Assembly (NCBI GenBank): GCA_902776375.1
Contig: CACYPV010000005.1
Span: 1-64,000, forward strand
Direction: 5' to 3'
From: an uncultured Ruminococcus sp.
Lineage (GTDB): Bacteria; Bacillota; Clostridia; Oscillospirales; Acutalibacteraceae
DNA length: 64,000 nucleotides
In this document: in pieces, positions 28,674 to 37,295 of the stretch
Position numbering within the stretch: the first letter of the stretch is position 1
How the letters are laid out: every line of letters begins with the position of its first letter
The notes under the pieces: model-generated
What the model saw: the letters and a program-made list of their open reading frames with translations, nothing else
What the model was told of the DNA's origin: nothing
Databases searched by the model: none
Program-made: the position numbers and the translations under genes

Positions 28674-28967
28674 TCAGTTTTGGTCGGAGAGGATCAATTT
28701 TTGAAAATGTTTCAGTACGCTCTCCTTACCATCTTCGGTAAAATCGGCAACTACGTCATAAACGGTATTTCCATACTCTTTGGAAAATTTGATACGATAA
28801 GGGTTACCGCCGATCTTATATCCAGGCTGGCCATCAACTACGATATCAGGCGCGACTTCCTCTGCGAGATCGATAGGCTTTGTATCATTCACGCGCCCCG
28901 GACCTTCTATATAATAGCGAAAGCCCTTTGGCGTTCTTTGTTTTTTTACGCTTCTGTCAAACTTCAA
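28674..28967 (-). CDS. Small hypothetical protein upstream of the recombinase
   Basis: The 97-residue protein (MKFDRSVKKQRTPKGFRYYI) is soluble and basic at the N terminus, with no motif I recognise. It precedes the recombinase by 70 bp on the same strand and has AAGGAG-like bases before its ATG (GGAGAGTTATTTTG), so it is probably expressed and part of the same element. It could be an excision or regulatory accessory, but nothing in the sequence shows this. Confidence 0.55.
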   Translation of the reverse strand: MKFDRSVKKQRTPKGFRYYIEGPGRVNDTKPIDLAEEVAPDIVVDGQPGYKIGGNPYRIKFSKEYGNTVYDVVADFTEDGKESVLKHFQKLILSDQN

Positions 28968-29139
28968 AATAACTCTCCTTATTGATGAATTACTACTTTT
29001 TCATCATAATTATAATTCTACTCAACAGAAAAGTTTATCAGCTTATGTCGACTGTCAAACAATATTATTGATTATAGATGAAAAGTTAGAAAAAATATTT
29101 TCTAATAATCTACCTATTTCAGAAAAAGTATGCTATACT
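28968..29139 (+). promoter_or_regulatory. Upstream region of fic: palindrome and extended -10
   Basis: TTAGAAAA(AATA)TTTTCTAA-type palindrome at 29086-29105 (one mismatch over 20 bp) lies 30 bp before an extended -10, TGCTATACT at 29131-29139, without a good -35. The broken fic gene at 5899 has the same TGCTATACTAAT block. The palindrome is a candidate operator. Confidence 0.45.
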
Positions 29140-29170
29140 AATCTATAGAGTAATAACTGGAGATGATAGC

Positions 29171-29926
29171 ATGACAAATTATGAAAAGGCAGTTGTCCTG
29201 TGGCAGCGACGCAATATCACAAATGACGCGGAACTGGCTGAAGCGCTGAACGGTCACAGCATTGCGTTTGCTTATCATTCCGGTAAAATCGAAAATGAAC
29301 AAATCACCTATCATGATACCCGAGAAATATTTGAGCACGACGGAGTGACTTCCTATACCGGTGATTTACGAACCTTATTTGAGATCAGAAACGCCAAAGA
29401 AGCGAACGAACTCTTCTTAGTTTCGTTCAACGAGCGTCGACCGATTGATGAAAGCCTCGTAAAGGCATTCCAATATAAACTCACTCAGAACACCTATGAC
29501 ACGCGGCGCTATCAGTTGGGTGAACGACCCGGCGAATACAAGCTACATGACTATGTGACCGGTAAGGAAGAAATCGGAGCAGCTCCTGAAGATGTCGCTG
29601 AAGAAATTGCTGAGTTGCTCTTTGAGCTGCAAGATATTTCTGATGACAAAGTGCTGACCGCCGCAGCATATTTCCATGCAAAGTTTGAAAATATCCATCC
29701 CTTCGCCGATGGCAATGGGCGCACCGGACGACTGCTGATGAACTATCTGCTTGTTCTGCATAACCATCCGCCAATCGTTATTCACGAAGAAGATCGCCGT
29801 ACGTATTTTGAAGCACTGGAAGCATGGGACAGTGCGCAAGACCTTGCGCCTTTGATTACTTTTCTGAAAGAGCAAACCGCAAAGACTTGGCAAAAACAGA
29901 TCGAACGCGCTGATAAAAAGGATTGA
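29171..29926 (+). CDS. Fic domain protein, intact, self-inhibited class
   Basis: The 251-residue protein has the catalytic motif [12 protein letters not shown] at residues 176-187, with His176 as general base. An N-terminal inhibitory helix carries S37-G-K-I-E41-N42, the S-x-x-x-E-(G/N) motif whose Glu blocks ATP binding. It thus falls in the class with the inhibitor in the same chain. Fic enzymes mostly transfer AMP to Tyr, Thr or Ser of target proteins. Ribosome site GGAGATGATAGC lies before the ATG. It is a single gene followed by a terminator, in an AT-rich island with a recombinase. Target unknown; it may work as a toxin-like or regulatory enzyme. Confidence 0.92.
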   Translation: MTNYEKAVVLWQRRNITNDAELAEALNGHSIAFAYHSGKIENEQITYHDTREIFEHDGVTSYTGDLRTLFEIRNAKEANELFLVSFNERRPIDESLVKAFQYKLTQNTYDTRRYQLGERPGEYKLHDYVTGKEEIGAAPEDVAEEIAELLFELQDISDDKVLTAAAYFHAKFENIHPFADGNGRTGRLLMNYLLVLHNHPPIVIHEEDRRTYFEALEAWDSAQDLAPLITFLKEQTAKTWQKQIERADKKD

Positions 29927-29943
29927 ATAACCACAGTATTATT

Positions 29944-29980
29944 AAAGCCCACGAGTGAAAAAACCTCGCGGGCTTTATTT
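29944..29980 (+). terminator. fic terminator
   Basis: AAAGCCCACGAG/CTCGCGGGCTTT stem with a 9-nt loop, followed by ATTT. Confidence 0.75.
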
Positions 29981-30020
29981 ACGGACATTAAAATTGATTT
30001 CTAAAAACCATAAGATCGCA

Positions 30021-30157
30021 AACTCGCAAGCAATGCAAGTATGCGCATACTTGCTCATAGCGCTTGCCGGTGATACCTCCCCGAAACCCAAAGATCGCCA
30101 ACATTGTTGACGGGCTGCGCGTTCACAAAACGCTGAAACTGTCAGCAGGTGTTCACA
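30021..30157. repeat. Structured repeat, copy A
   Basis: About 137 bp related to copy B. An outer stem GCAAGC/GCTTGC (30026-30031, 30062-30067) encloses the perfect palindrome GCAAGTATGCGCATACTTGC (30035-30054). Then come a GCCAAC/GTTGAC hairpin (30097-30111) and a GCGTT/AACGC hairpin. Inner hairpin bases differ from copy B yet still pair, which points to a selected structure in RNA or single-stranded DNA. No gene lies in it. Confidence 0.6.
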
Positions 30158-30245
30158 CGCTTGCGGACAAATTATATCAGGGGGCAAGGATTATCAAATG
30201 AATCGAATTCGTTAGGTATTGATGATACAAAACAGCAGGATTTAC

Positions 30246-30380
30246 AACTCGCAAGCAATGCAAAGTAATATTACTTTTGCAAAACCGCTTGCCGGTGATA
30301 AATCCCCACCCCCCTGAGATCGTCAACCTTGTTGACGGACTGCGCGTTTAAAGAACGCTGAAACTGTCCGCAGTTGTGAA
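30246..30380. repeat. Structured repeat, copy B
   Basis: Second copy, same direction, 225 bp after copy A. The shared blocks AACTCGCAAGCAATGCAA, CCGCTTGCCGGTGATA and AACGCTGAAACTGTC are nearly identical. The central hairpin is GCAAAGTAAT/ATTACTTTTGC (30260-30280), different in sequence from copy A but paired. GTCAAC/GTTGAC at 30322-30336 is fully paired. It ends about 90 bp before the promoter of the caspase gene. Confidence 0.6.
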
Positions 30381-30471
30381 TATTGATAGCTTTTTCTATT
30401 GTGATAATTCCATTAGTGGAAATGAATAAAAAAGAAATCTAGAAACATAAAGTGTTTTCAGTTGTTTTGCC

Positions 30472-30500
30472 TTGAATAAAGAATAAGTAAATGATAGAAT
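30472..30500 (+). promoter_or_regulatory. Promoter of the caspase-like gene
   Basis: TTGAAT (30472-30477) and TAGAAT (30495-30500), spacer 17 bp, 42 bp before the start codon. Confidence 0.6.
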
Positions 30501-30542
30501 AAACGAGACGATTGTTTTATATGCGCTTTGAGGAGGTGCTTT

Positions 30543-31985
30543 ATGGATAGATTAGCTTTAGTAATTGGTAATGCAAATTATACTTTTGCTAATGCTCTGA
30601 ATAACCCCATTAACGACGCAAGAGACATTAGTGACATACTACGTAAATTGGGTTTTGAAGTAGTTGAGGGATTTAACCTTACATTAACTGAAACGAATGA
30701 AATGGTTAATTCATTTTTAAGAGACTTAGACAATTATTCTACGGGACTGCTATTCTATGCAGGACACGGTATGCAAATTGATGGAAAAAACTATATTGTA
30801 CCTGTCGATTGTAAAATACTAGATCAGAGTCAAACGATTTTTTCATGTTATTGTATTGATGATTACTTAAGTAAACTAAATGTATACAAAGGCAAAACTA
30901 ACATCATTATCTTAGACGCGTGTCGAAATAATCCGTTTGCTACAGGGAGAGGTATGGTAAGCGGATTTTCTGAGTTCCATAACACGCCAAGAGGAACCAT
31001 TATTGCTTTTTCTACAAGTCCGGATTGTACAGCGTCTGATGGTATTGGGTCAAATGGCTTGTATACACAGGTCCTTAAAGATGCTATACAGATACCAAAC
31101 ATGAAAATAGAAGAAATATTTAAAGCGGTAAGAATTAAAGTATCTGAATTATCTTTGAGTGCTTTTCACGAAGAACAGCTTTCCTGGGAACACTCTTGCT
31201 TGGTCGGAGATTTCTATTTTTCAGTTACTCCTCAGCCGGTCAATATTGAATACAGCGATGAAGAGATCTATGCTTTTGTAAAAGAACGCGGCGATTATTA
31301 TGAAGGTGAAACTGAAAACATTTATGATATTGAGTGTATGCCATACGTCGATGCGTATAAAAAGTTTAACCTACCAATCATTAAGATCCTGAGAGCCTTT
31401 TCAAGAATTCAATACAAGAATGACGGAAAGGCGTTTTCCGACCCCACTATAGATGAATTAAATTATCATTATATCAATTCATGGGGATTCAAATTGAAAA
31501 ATGGTCGTTGGTACTATAGGGACAACTATGTTGAGATGGGAGATTTGTTACCTTTGTCTGAAGAGTTATCCCAACCAACGCCAGAAAGTGAATGCGAGCT
31601 AAAAATCGGAGGAAGAGTCAAAGGAGAGCTTGAAAACGGAAAAGCAAGATTTACATTATGGTCTAACATTCCTGTTGATACACCGCTCATTTTTTCTCTG
31701 AGAAGAAAGAATTATTTAGCACAATGCTCTGTTAGCGTTACCGAAAAATTCACCATTAGCGATTTGTTTTCAAATAAAGGTCAGGCATTACGAAATGGTC
31801 ATTACAGATTGCAAATCACTTGCCCGATTCATAGCGTTTTGCCAGAATCCGTAAAAGAAGTGTTTGGGGAAAGAAACCGCAATATAACAGGTGGTTTTGT
31901 TTCGTTTGATCCTATTGGCGGAAACACGATCAACATGAATTATGAGTTTTTAATAAAGGATAATGAGATAATAGCTATTGAATAA
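30543..31985 (+). CDS. Caspase-like (peptidase C14) protein with unknown C-terminal region
   Basis: From the ATG at 30543, preceded by GAGGAGGTG, the protein has 480 residues. Residues 1-225 form a caspase/metacaspase p20-like fold. It starts LALVIGNANY and has the catalytic His75 in FYAGHGMQIDG and Cys127 in ILDACRNNPF. The segment FSTSPDCTASDG fits the substrate-loop region. The C-terminal 250 residues carry no motif I can name; they read as an all-beta or mixed domain, perhaps sensor or effector-binding. No signal peptide or membrane helix is seen. Stand-alone bacterial caspases of this kind occur in defence and cell-death systems, but no known partner is adjacent. AT-rich, likely acquired. 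Confidence 0.88.
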   Translation: MDRLALVIGNANYTFANALNNPINDARDISDILRKLGFEVVEGFNLTLTETNEMVNSFLRDLDNYSTGLLFYAGHGMQIDGKNYIVPVDCKILDQSQTIFSCYCIDDYLSKLNVYKGKTNIIILDACRNNPFATGRGMVSGFSEFHNTPRGTIIAFSTSPDCTASDGIGSNGLYTQVLKDAIQIPNMKIEEIFKAVRIKVSELSLSAFHEEQLSWEHSCLVGDFYFSVTPQPVNIEYSDEEIYAFVKERGDYYEGETENIYDIECMPYVDAYKKFNLPIIKILRAFSRIQYKNDGKAFSDPTIDELNYHYINSWGFKLKNGRWYYRDNYVEMGDLLPLSEELSQPTPESECELKIGGRVKGELENGKARFTLWSNIPVDTPLIFSLRRKNYLAQCSVSVTEKFTISDLFSNKGQALRNGHYRLQITCPIHSVLPESVKEVFGERNRNITGGFVSFDPIGGNTINMNYEFLIKDNEIIAIE

Positions 31986-32036
31986 ATACTACAGTATAGA
32001 AAAGCAGATCGATTATTTTATCAGGATCGAGATAGT

Positions 32037-32660
32037 ATGAATATTACAAATATCAAATGGATTTTCTTTGATATCGGTTCGACGCTGGTTGACGAAAGTA
32101 TCGCTTATCGAAATAGAATCGAAAGAACGATAGCGAATACCTATATCAGCTATGACGAGTTTTATCAGAGAATGGTCGAGATTTCAAAACACGACCAAAA
32201 TGCTTATAACAAGGCGGTTAAGTTTTATGGACTGACAAAAGCTCCTTGGAACAGTAATGATGTATTTGCCTATCCTGAAGCAGAGAATTGCTTAAGCGAG
32301 TTAGGTAAGCACTATAAAATCGGTATCATTGCAAATCAGGAATTAGGCAGCGAACAGCGGTTGGAGAAGCTCAGCTTACTCAAATACATTGACCTTGTTA
32401 TCGCATCTGCGGAAGAAGGCGTATCAAAACCCGATTTACGTATCTTCCAAATCGCTCTTGACCGCGCAAATTGCAAAACTGAAGAAGCGGTAATGGTCGG
32501 CGACAGACTCGACAACGATATTATCCCTGCCAATAAGATCGGAATGACAACCGTGTGGATCAAACAAGGCTTCGGTAGTTATGCAGAGCCGAAAACAGTA
32601 GAAGAACAACCCGATTATATAGTCAATAGTTTAGCGGAAATAGCAGAATTATTCAGGTGA
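32037..32660 (+). CDS. HAD-family hydrolase
   Basis: The 207-residue protein has the HAD motifs in order: motif I FFDIGSTLVDE (first Asp present, second position Gly, as in a group of HAD proteins with FDIGGTL), a Ser/Asn motif II region in IIANQE, motif III Lys in GVSKPDLRIF, and motif IV VGDRLDNDI. It has the helical cap of subclass I. Probably a phosphatase for a small metabolite; the substrate is not shown. It lies 51 bp after the caspase gene and 4 bp before a truncated acetyltransferase start. Ribosome site is weak. Confidence 0.85.
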   Translation: MNITNIKWIFFDIGSTLVDESIAYRNRIERTIANTYISYDEFYQRMVEISKHDQNAYNKAVKFYGLTKAPWNSNDVFAYPEAENCLSELGKHYKIGIIANQELGSEQRLEKLSLLKYIDLVIASAEEGVSKPDLRIFQIALDRANCKTEEAVMVGDRLDNDIIPANKIGMTTVWIKQGFGSYAEPKTVEEQPDYIVNSLAEIAELFR

Positions 32661-32664
32661 GATT

Positions 32665-32742
32665 ATGACAATTACATACAGAAAACTAAACAAGAATGAT
32701 CTCGATGTATTTATAAAAATGCGAATTAATCCTTTTCCTTAA
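32665..32742 (+). pseudogene. N-terminal stub of a GNAT acetyltransferase
   Basis: The 25 codons after the ATG read MTITYRKLNKNDLDVFIKMR and then INPFP and a stop. This is the usual beginning of small GNAT-family acetyltransferases (TYRKLxxxDLDxFIxMRIN). The remaining 130 or so residues are missing. Its end overlaps the end of the truncated gene on the other strand, so both were cut at the same junction near 32,735. Confidence 0.6.
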
Positions 32743-33220
32743 TATCTATTCCCAACTCTTCACTGGTTTCTTTCTGTATATTCTCTTTTATAGGTAACAT
32801 TTCAAAACAATCCGTGTTATTATTCCAAACACAGGGAACATGACCGCCAGCGCCGAGCAATTCAATTACTGGTCGATTAATTGAACCGTCCCAACCGCCG
32901 ACACGTCGATTAAATATTGACAAACATTCGCCATTTAATATTTCATTAATATCTGAACAAAAGGGAAGCCAAAACCTATCATGATAGTGTTTATCATATT
33001 TTGTAGAAATGTTCGTCTTTTTTATCCATTCAATAGTGTCGCTATTAGCTCTGGTAAACAATAATGCTTGTGTATTTAAGTGCCAAGGAATGTCACTCCT
33101 ACTCTCTGCAAAAGTCAGTGGAGTTAACACGTTTGTACAGTTATACTTTATCTCAAGTGGATCAGTTATCTCAATTATCCTAACTAAATCTCTTATTTTT
33201 TTATCAAGTTTTGCTGACAA
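32726..33220 (-). pseudogene. Nudix-like protein gene, truncated
   Basis: The frame gives 164 residues. Near its end it has LLGAGGHVP and KETSEELGIDI, which resemble the Gly-rich strand and the REUxEExGU core of a Nudix box. It then stops after four residues (KEKD), so the C-terminal half of the fold is absent. At the 5' end no good start is seen: an in-frame TTG at 33220 lacks a ribosome site. Upstream codons stay open with sensible residues (SINSDSLIETFG) to a run of seven T; with six T an ATG at 33284 would be in frame. Either a frameshift or a degraded start is likely. Confidence 0.5.
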
Positions 33221-33260
33221 TCCAAAAGTCTCTATTAAACTATCACTGTTGATACTATAA

Positions 33261-33694
33261 TCAATATTTGATGATAGAAAAAAACATCTCCTTTATAATT
33301 GATATGGTCATAGCTTCTTGGCACGATTGATAATAATTCTAAATGCTACATACTGATATTATATCATATCAGCCGTAAAAAATAAATTATTGTAGTTGTA
33401 AGAAAATATGGTGGTTTTTTGTATAAATAAGACTAAAAAAGATATACAAATTTGTGAACAAGTGTTATATGTTTTAAATGAGATCCCTTTGAATACAATA
33501 TTACTCTTATGTTGCCAACAAAAAGAGCCGAGAAATTCTCGACTCAGATTCGTTATGCTACTCTCGATTGTACTCTACTATCCTTAACGGAAACAGTCTT
33601 CGTCGCGTTCCTTTTTCTTTGCGTTATGTTGATGCAGACGTTTTACCTTATAAAAAAGTATCGATTTTGTAAGAATAAAATGTGTCTTTAAGGC
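33261..33694. other. AT-rich gap at the right border of the island
   Basis: No gene was found. It has a CTGATAT/ATATCAG hairpin near 33351-33370 and a GAGAA/TTCTC hairpin near 33530. Composition changes sharply to GC-rich at pyrE, so the island border lies within or near this stretch. Confidence 0.4.
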
Positions 33695-33723
33695 TTTACA
33701 AATACAATATATTGTGTTAGAAT
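33695..33723 (+). promoter_or_regulatory. pyrE promoter
   Basis: TTTACA (33695-33700) and TAGAAT (33718-33723), spacer 17 bp, 51 bp before the pyrE start. Confidence 0.65.
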
Positions 33724-33774
33724 GTTAATTGTAAAAAAATGCAAACAAATATTTGATAACGGAGGTATCAGGCT

Positions 33775-34452
33775 ATGGAAGCGTACAAAAAGGAATTTAT
33801 TGAATTCATGGTAGATTGTCAGGTGCTCAGGTTCGGCGACTTTGTGACCAAAAGCGGCAGAAAAACGCCGTTCTTTGTAAACACCGGCTTTTACCGCACC
33901 GGCACTCAGCTCAGACGTCTCGGAGCGTATTACGCCGAGGCTATAAACGGAAAGTTCGGTCTTGATTTCGACGTGCTTTTCGGCCCCGCCTACAAGGGCA
34001 TACCGCTGTCCGTCGCGGCGTCTATCGCTATCAGCGACAAGTACGGCAAGGACGTTCGCTACTGCTCCAACCGCAAGGAGGTCAAGGATCACGGCGACAC
34101 CGGCATACTGCTTGGCAGCCCGATCAACGACGGCGATAAGATCGTTATCATCGAGGACGTCACCACCGCGGGCACCTCTATAGAAGAGACGCTTCCCATC
34201 ATCAAGGCTCAGGGCAATGTAAGTCCTATAGGCTTAGTCGTTTCCGTTGACCGCATGGAGCGCGGCAAGGGCGAGAAGGGCGCTTTGAGCGAGATCGAGG
34301 AAAAATACGGCTTAAAGACCACCGCTATCGTCACCATGGCTGAGGTCGTAGAGCATCTGTATAACAGAGAATACAAGGGCAAAATAATCATTGACGACAA
34401 ATTGAAGGCGGCTATCGACGCTTATTACGATCAGTACGGAGTCAAAGCATAA
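33775..34452 (+). CDS. pyrE: Orotate phosphoribosyltransferase
   Basis: The 225-residue enzyme joins orotate with PRPP to give OMP in pyrimidine synthesis. The PRPP loop IVIIEDVTTAGTSIEE and the N-terminal FGDFVTKSGRKTPFFVN are diagnostic, as is YKGIPLSVA. It begins after GGAGGTATCAGGCT. It is 17 bp before radC and shares direction with radC and uvrB, so the three may be one transcript. Other pyr genes are not in the window. Confidence 0.96.
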   Translation: MEAYKKEFIEFMVDCQVLRFGDFVTKSGRKTPFFVNTGFYRTGTQLRRLGAYYAEAINGKFGLDFDVLFGPAYKGIPLSVAASIAISDKYGKDVRYCSNRKEVKDHGDTGILLGSPINDGDKIVIIEDVTTAGTSIEETLPIIKAQGNVSPIGLVVSVDRMERGKGEKGALSEIEEKYGLKTTAIVTMAEVVEHLYNREYKGKIIIDDKLKAAIDAYYDQYGVKA

Positions 34453-34469
34453 GATACGGGAGATGCGCT

Positions 34470-35186
34470 ATGGCTGACAAGCAGGAGAACGTCCACGCGG
34501 GACATCGGCAAAGAATGAGAAAACGGTTTATAGATAACGGTTTTCAGGGTATGGAGCAGCACGAGATCCTTGAGATGCTGCTTTATTACGCAATTCCCCG
34601 CAAGGACACAAACGCGTTGGCTCACAGGCTTTTAAACCGTTACGGCTCGTTTGCAAAGGTCTGCGACGCCCCTGTTGATGTGTTGCAAAAGGATTTTGCC
34701 TTAAGCGAATCGGCGGCGGTACTGCTTAGGATGATACCGGAGCTCGCGCGCGAATATACCGATTCAAAGGCAAATTTGGAATACATCGACAAGCGCACCG
34801 CGCCCGATGTCCTGCTGCCTAAGTTTATCGGCGCCACGGTGGAAAAGGTGGCGCTCGCGCTTTCCGACGCCAACAACAAGCTGGTGTTCTGCGATATAAT
34901 CTCAGTCGGCTCTATCACTTCATCCGAGACCCCCGTGCGCAAGATCGTTGACTTGGCGCTCAGGCACAACGCTAGATACGCCTATCTGGCGCACAACCAT
35001 CCCAGCGAGCTTTGCGCGCCTTCGTCTGATGATCTGGACATAACCCTTTTGGTTTCCGAAACGTTGAAAAGTCTGGGTGTAAAGCTGGTTGACCACATTA
35101 TTTTTACCTCTACGGATCATTATTCCATCCGCTCATTCAAACATAACTTAAAATATTTTTCGGATAATAACTGGCATGAAGTTTAA
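34470..35186 (+). CDS. radC: RadC/JAB-domain protein
   Basis: The 238-residue protein has an N-terminal helix-hairpin-helix-like part ([20 protein letters not shown]) and the RadC JAMM domain with H175-N-H177, S185 and D188 as metal ligands in [15 protein letters not shown]. The name comes from an old E. coli repair phenotype; the biochemical role remains unsettled. It overlaps uvrB by 11 nt, a translational coupling that ties it to repair here. Confidence 0.9.
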   Translation: MADKQENVHAGHRQRMRKRFIDNGFQGMEQHEILEMLLYYAIPRKDTNALAHRLLNRYGSFAKVCDAPVDVLQKDFALSESAAVLLRMIPELAREYTDSKANLEYIDKRTAPDVLLPKFIGATVEKVALALSDANNKLVFCDIISVGSITSSETPVRKIVDLALRHNARYAYLAHNHPSELCAPSSDDLDITLLVSETLKSLGVKLVDHIIFTSTDHYSIRSFKHNLKYFSDNNWHEV

Positions 35187-37131
35187 GATCCATTCAAAAT
35201 ACAAGCCTACGGGCGATCAGCCGCAGGCTATCGACACGCTTGTTCAAAGCATAAACGCCGGCAACAAGGAAACTACGCTTCTCGGCGTGACCGGCTCCGG
35301 CAAGACCTTTACGATGGCGAACGTTATCGAGCGCACCCAGCGCCCTACGCTTGTGCTCGCGCACAACAAAACGCTCGCCGCGCAGCTTTGCAGCGAGTTC
35401 AAGGAGATATTCCCTGAGAACGCTGTCGAGTACTTCGTTTCCTATTACGACTACTACCAGCCCGAGGCGTACGTCGCACAGACCGACACCTATATCGAAA
35501 AGGACAGCTCGATAAACGACGAGATCGACAAGCTGCGCCACAGCGCCACGCTCGCGCTTTCCGAGCGCCGCGACGTTATAATCGTAGCCTCGGTGTCCTG
35601 CATTTACAGCTTGGGCGATCCTATCGATTACCGCAATATGGTCATCTCGCTGCGCCCGGGAATGGAAAAGTCGCGCGATGATTTGGTAAAGAAGCTCGTC
35701 GAGCTTCAATATGAGCGCAACGACGTCAATTTTATTCGCAACAAGTTCCGCGTCAGGGGAGACGTTGTCGAGATATTCCCCGCGGCATCTGGCGATTCGA
35801 TAATCCGCGTCGAGTTTTTCGGCGACGAGATCGATCGCATCTCCGAGATAAACCCGCTTACCGGCGAGCTCAAGGCCACCCTGAAGCACGCGGCTATATA
35901 CCCCGCCTCGCACTATATCGTCTCGCGCGATAAAATGCAGATAGCTTTGGCGGAAATAGAGCGCGAGCTCAACGAACGGCTCAAGTATTTCCGCTCAAAC
36001 GGCAAGCTGCTCGAGGCTCAGCGCATCGAACAGCGCACGCGCTACGACATGGAAATGCTTCAGGAGATCGGCTTCTGCTCCGGCATCGAAAACTATTCAA
36101 GAATACTTTCAGGCAGGGCGCCGGGGTCAAGCCCATATACTTTGCTCGACTATTTTCCCGACGACTTCCTGCTTTTCGTCGACGAAAGCCACGTGACCCT
36201 GCCGCAGGTGCGCGGAATGTACGCGGGTGACCGCGCGCGCAAAAAGAGCCTTATCGATTACGGCTTCCGCCTGCCCTCGGCATACGACAACCGTCCGCTC
36301 AACTTTGACGAATTCTACGCGCATATAAATCAGGCAATCTTCGTGAGCGCCACGCCCGGCAACCTCGAGCTTGAAAAAAGTCAGGTCGTCGCCGAGCAGA
36401 TAATCCGTCCCACGGGACTTCTTGACCCCGAGATCTCCGTCCGTCCCACCGAGGGGCAGCTTGACGATCTCGTGTCCGAGATAAACCTGCGCACGGCTAA
36501 AAAGCAGCGCGTGCTCGTCACCACACTGACAAAGAAAATGGCTGAGGACCTGACCTCTTACCTCGAGACCTTCGGCATCCGAGTGCGCTACATGCACCAC
36601 GATATCGACACGGTGGAGCGCATGGAGATAGTGCGCGACCTGCGCCTCGGCGAGTTCGACGTGCTGGTGGGCATCAACCTGCTGCGCGAGGGCTTGGACA
36701 TCCCCGAGGTCTCGCTTGTCGCCGTGCTCGACGCGGACAAGGAGGGCTTTTTGCGAAGCGCCCGTTCGCTTATCCAGATAACCGGACGCGCCGCGCGAAA
36801 CAGCGAGGGCATGGTCATAATGTACGCCGACAGCGTGACCGACTCGATGGAGCAAACGATAGTCGAGACCAACCGCCGCCGCGAGATACAGCAGAAATAC
36901 AACGAGGAGCACGGCATCGTGCCACGGACGATAGTAAAGAAAGTAAGCGAGATCTTGGAGATCTCCACCCACAGCGAAAGCGAGTTCAAGAACGCAAAGA
37001 AGCTCAGCAAGGCGCAGCGTCAACAGCTTATAGAAAGCCTGACAAAGGAGATGAAGGCTGCCGCAAGGTTGCTTGAATTCGAGCACGCGGCGTATTTGAG
37101 AGACAAGATAAAGAAGCTAAGAGACAGTTGA
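35176..37131 (+). CDS. uvrB: Excinuclease ABC subunit B
   Basis: The 651-residue DNA helicase-like subunit loads at the lesion after UvrA. Walker A is GVTGSGKT at residues 37-44. The beta-hairpin region [20 protein letters not shown] inserts between strands, and helicase motif VI reads QITGRAARN. The C-terminal UVR motif ([15 protein letters not shown]) contacts UvrC. Length is normal. Its TGA stop lies inside the first unit of a heptamer repeat array, so the extreme C terminus may have been reshaped by the repeat. Confidence 0.98.
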   Translation: MKFKIHSKYKPTGDQPQAIDTLVQSINAGNKETTLLGVTGSGKTFTMANVIERTQRPTLVLAHNKTLAAQLCSEFKEIFPENAVEYFVSYYDYYQPEAYVAQTDTYIEKDSSINDEIDKLRHSATLALSERRDVIIVASVSCIYSLGDPIDYRNMVISLRPGMEKSRDDLVKKLVELQYERNDVNFIRNKFRVRGDVVEIFPAASGDSIIRVEFFGDEIDRISEINPLTGELKATLKHAAIYPASHYIVSRDKMQIALAEIERELNERLKYFRSNGKLLEAQRIEQRTRYDMEMLQEIGFCSGIENYSRILSGRAPGSSPYTLLDYFPDDFLLFVDESHVTLPQVRGMYAGDRARKKSLIDYGFRLPSAYDNRPLNFDEFYAHINQAIFVSATPGNLELEKSQVVAEQIIRPTGLLDPEISVRPTEGQLDDLVSEINLRTAKKQRVLVTTLTKKMAEDLTSYLETFGIRVRYMHHDIDTVERMEIVRDLRLGEFDVLVGINLLREGLDIPEVSLVAVLDADKEGFLRSARSLIQITGRAARNSEGMVIMYADSVTDSMEQTIVETNRRREIQQKYNEEHGIVPRTIVKKVSEILEISTHSESEFKNAKKLSKAQRQQLIESLTKEMKAAARLLEFEHAAYLRDKIKKLRDS

Positions 37132-37155
37132 CAACTGACAATGGACAACGGACAA
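37128..37155. repeat. Heptamer array overlapping the uvrB stop (NNGACAA x4)
   Basis: TTGACAA, CTGACAA, TGGACAA and CGGACAA follow one another in exact 7-bp register. The uvrB stop codon TGA is part of the first unit. Confidence 0.85.
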
Positions 37156-37245
37156 TTTGGGGTGTGCTCCGCCCACGCCCGTATCGTATAATATGGTTTG
37201 ACAGGAAACACACAGCTTATCGATCCGGAGCGAAGCGACCGTTAA

Positions 37246-37280
37246 TTGTCAATCGTAAATTGTCAATTGTCAATTGAAAA
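37246..37280. repeat. Inverted heptamer array before the topoisomerase gene
   Basis: TTGTCAA, TCGTAAA, TTGTCAA, TTGTCAA and TTGAAAA: reverse-complement form of the array at 37128. The two arrays face each other across about 90 bp, giving a small element with heptamer ends. Confidence 0.85.
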
Positions 37281-37295
37281 GACAGGAAGGTATAC

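Noticed and set aside
30021..30380. Retron or type III toxin-antitoxin RNA
   Set aside because: There is no reverse transcriptase or ToxN-like gene nearby, and the repeat length does not fit ToxI-type repeats.
33509..33691. Small open frame before pyrE
   Set aside because: It lacks a ribosome site, shows no known motif and ends at the pyrE promoter.
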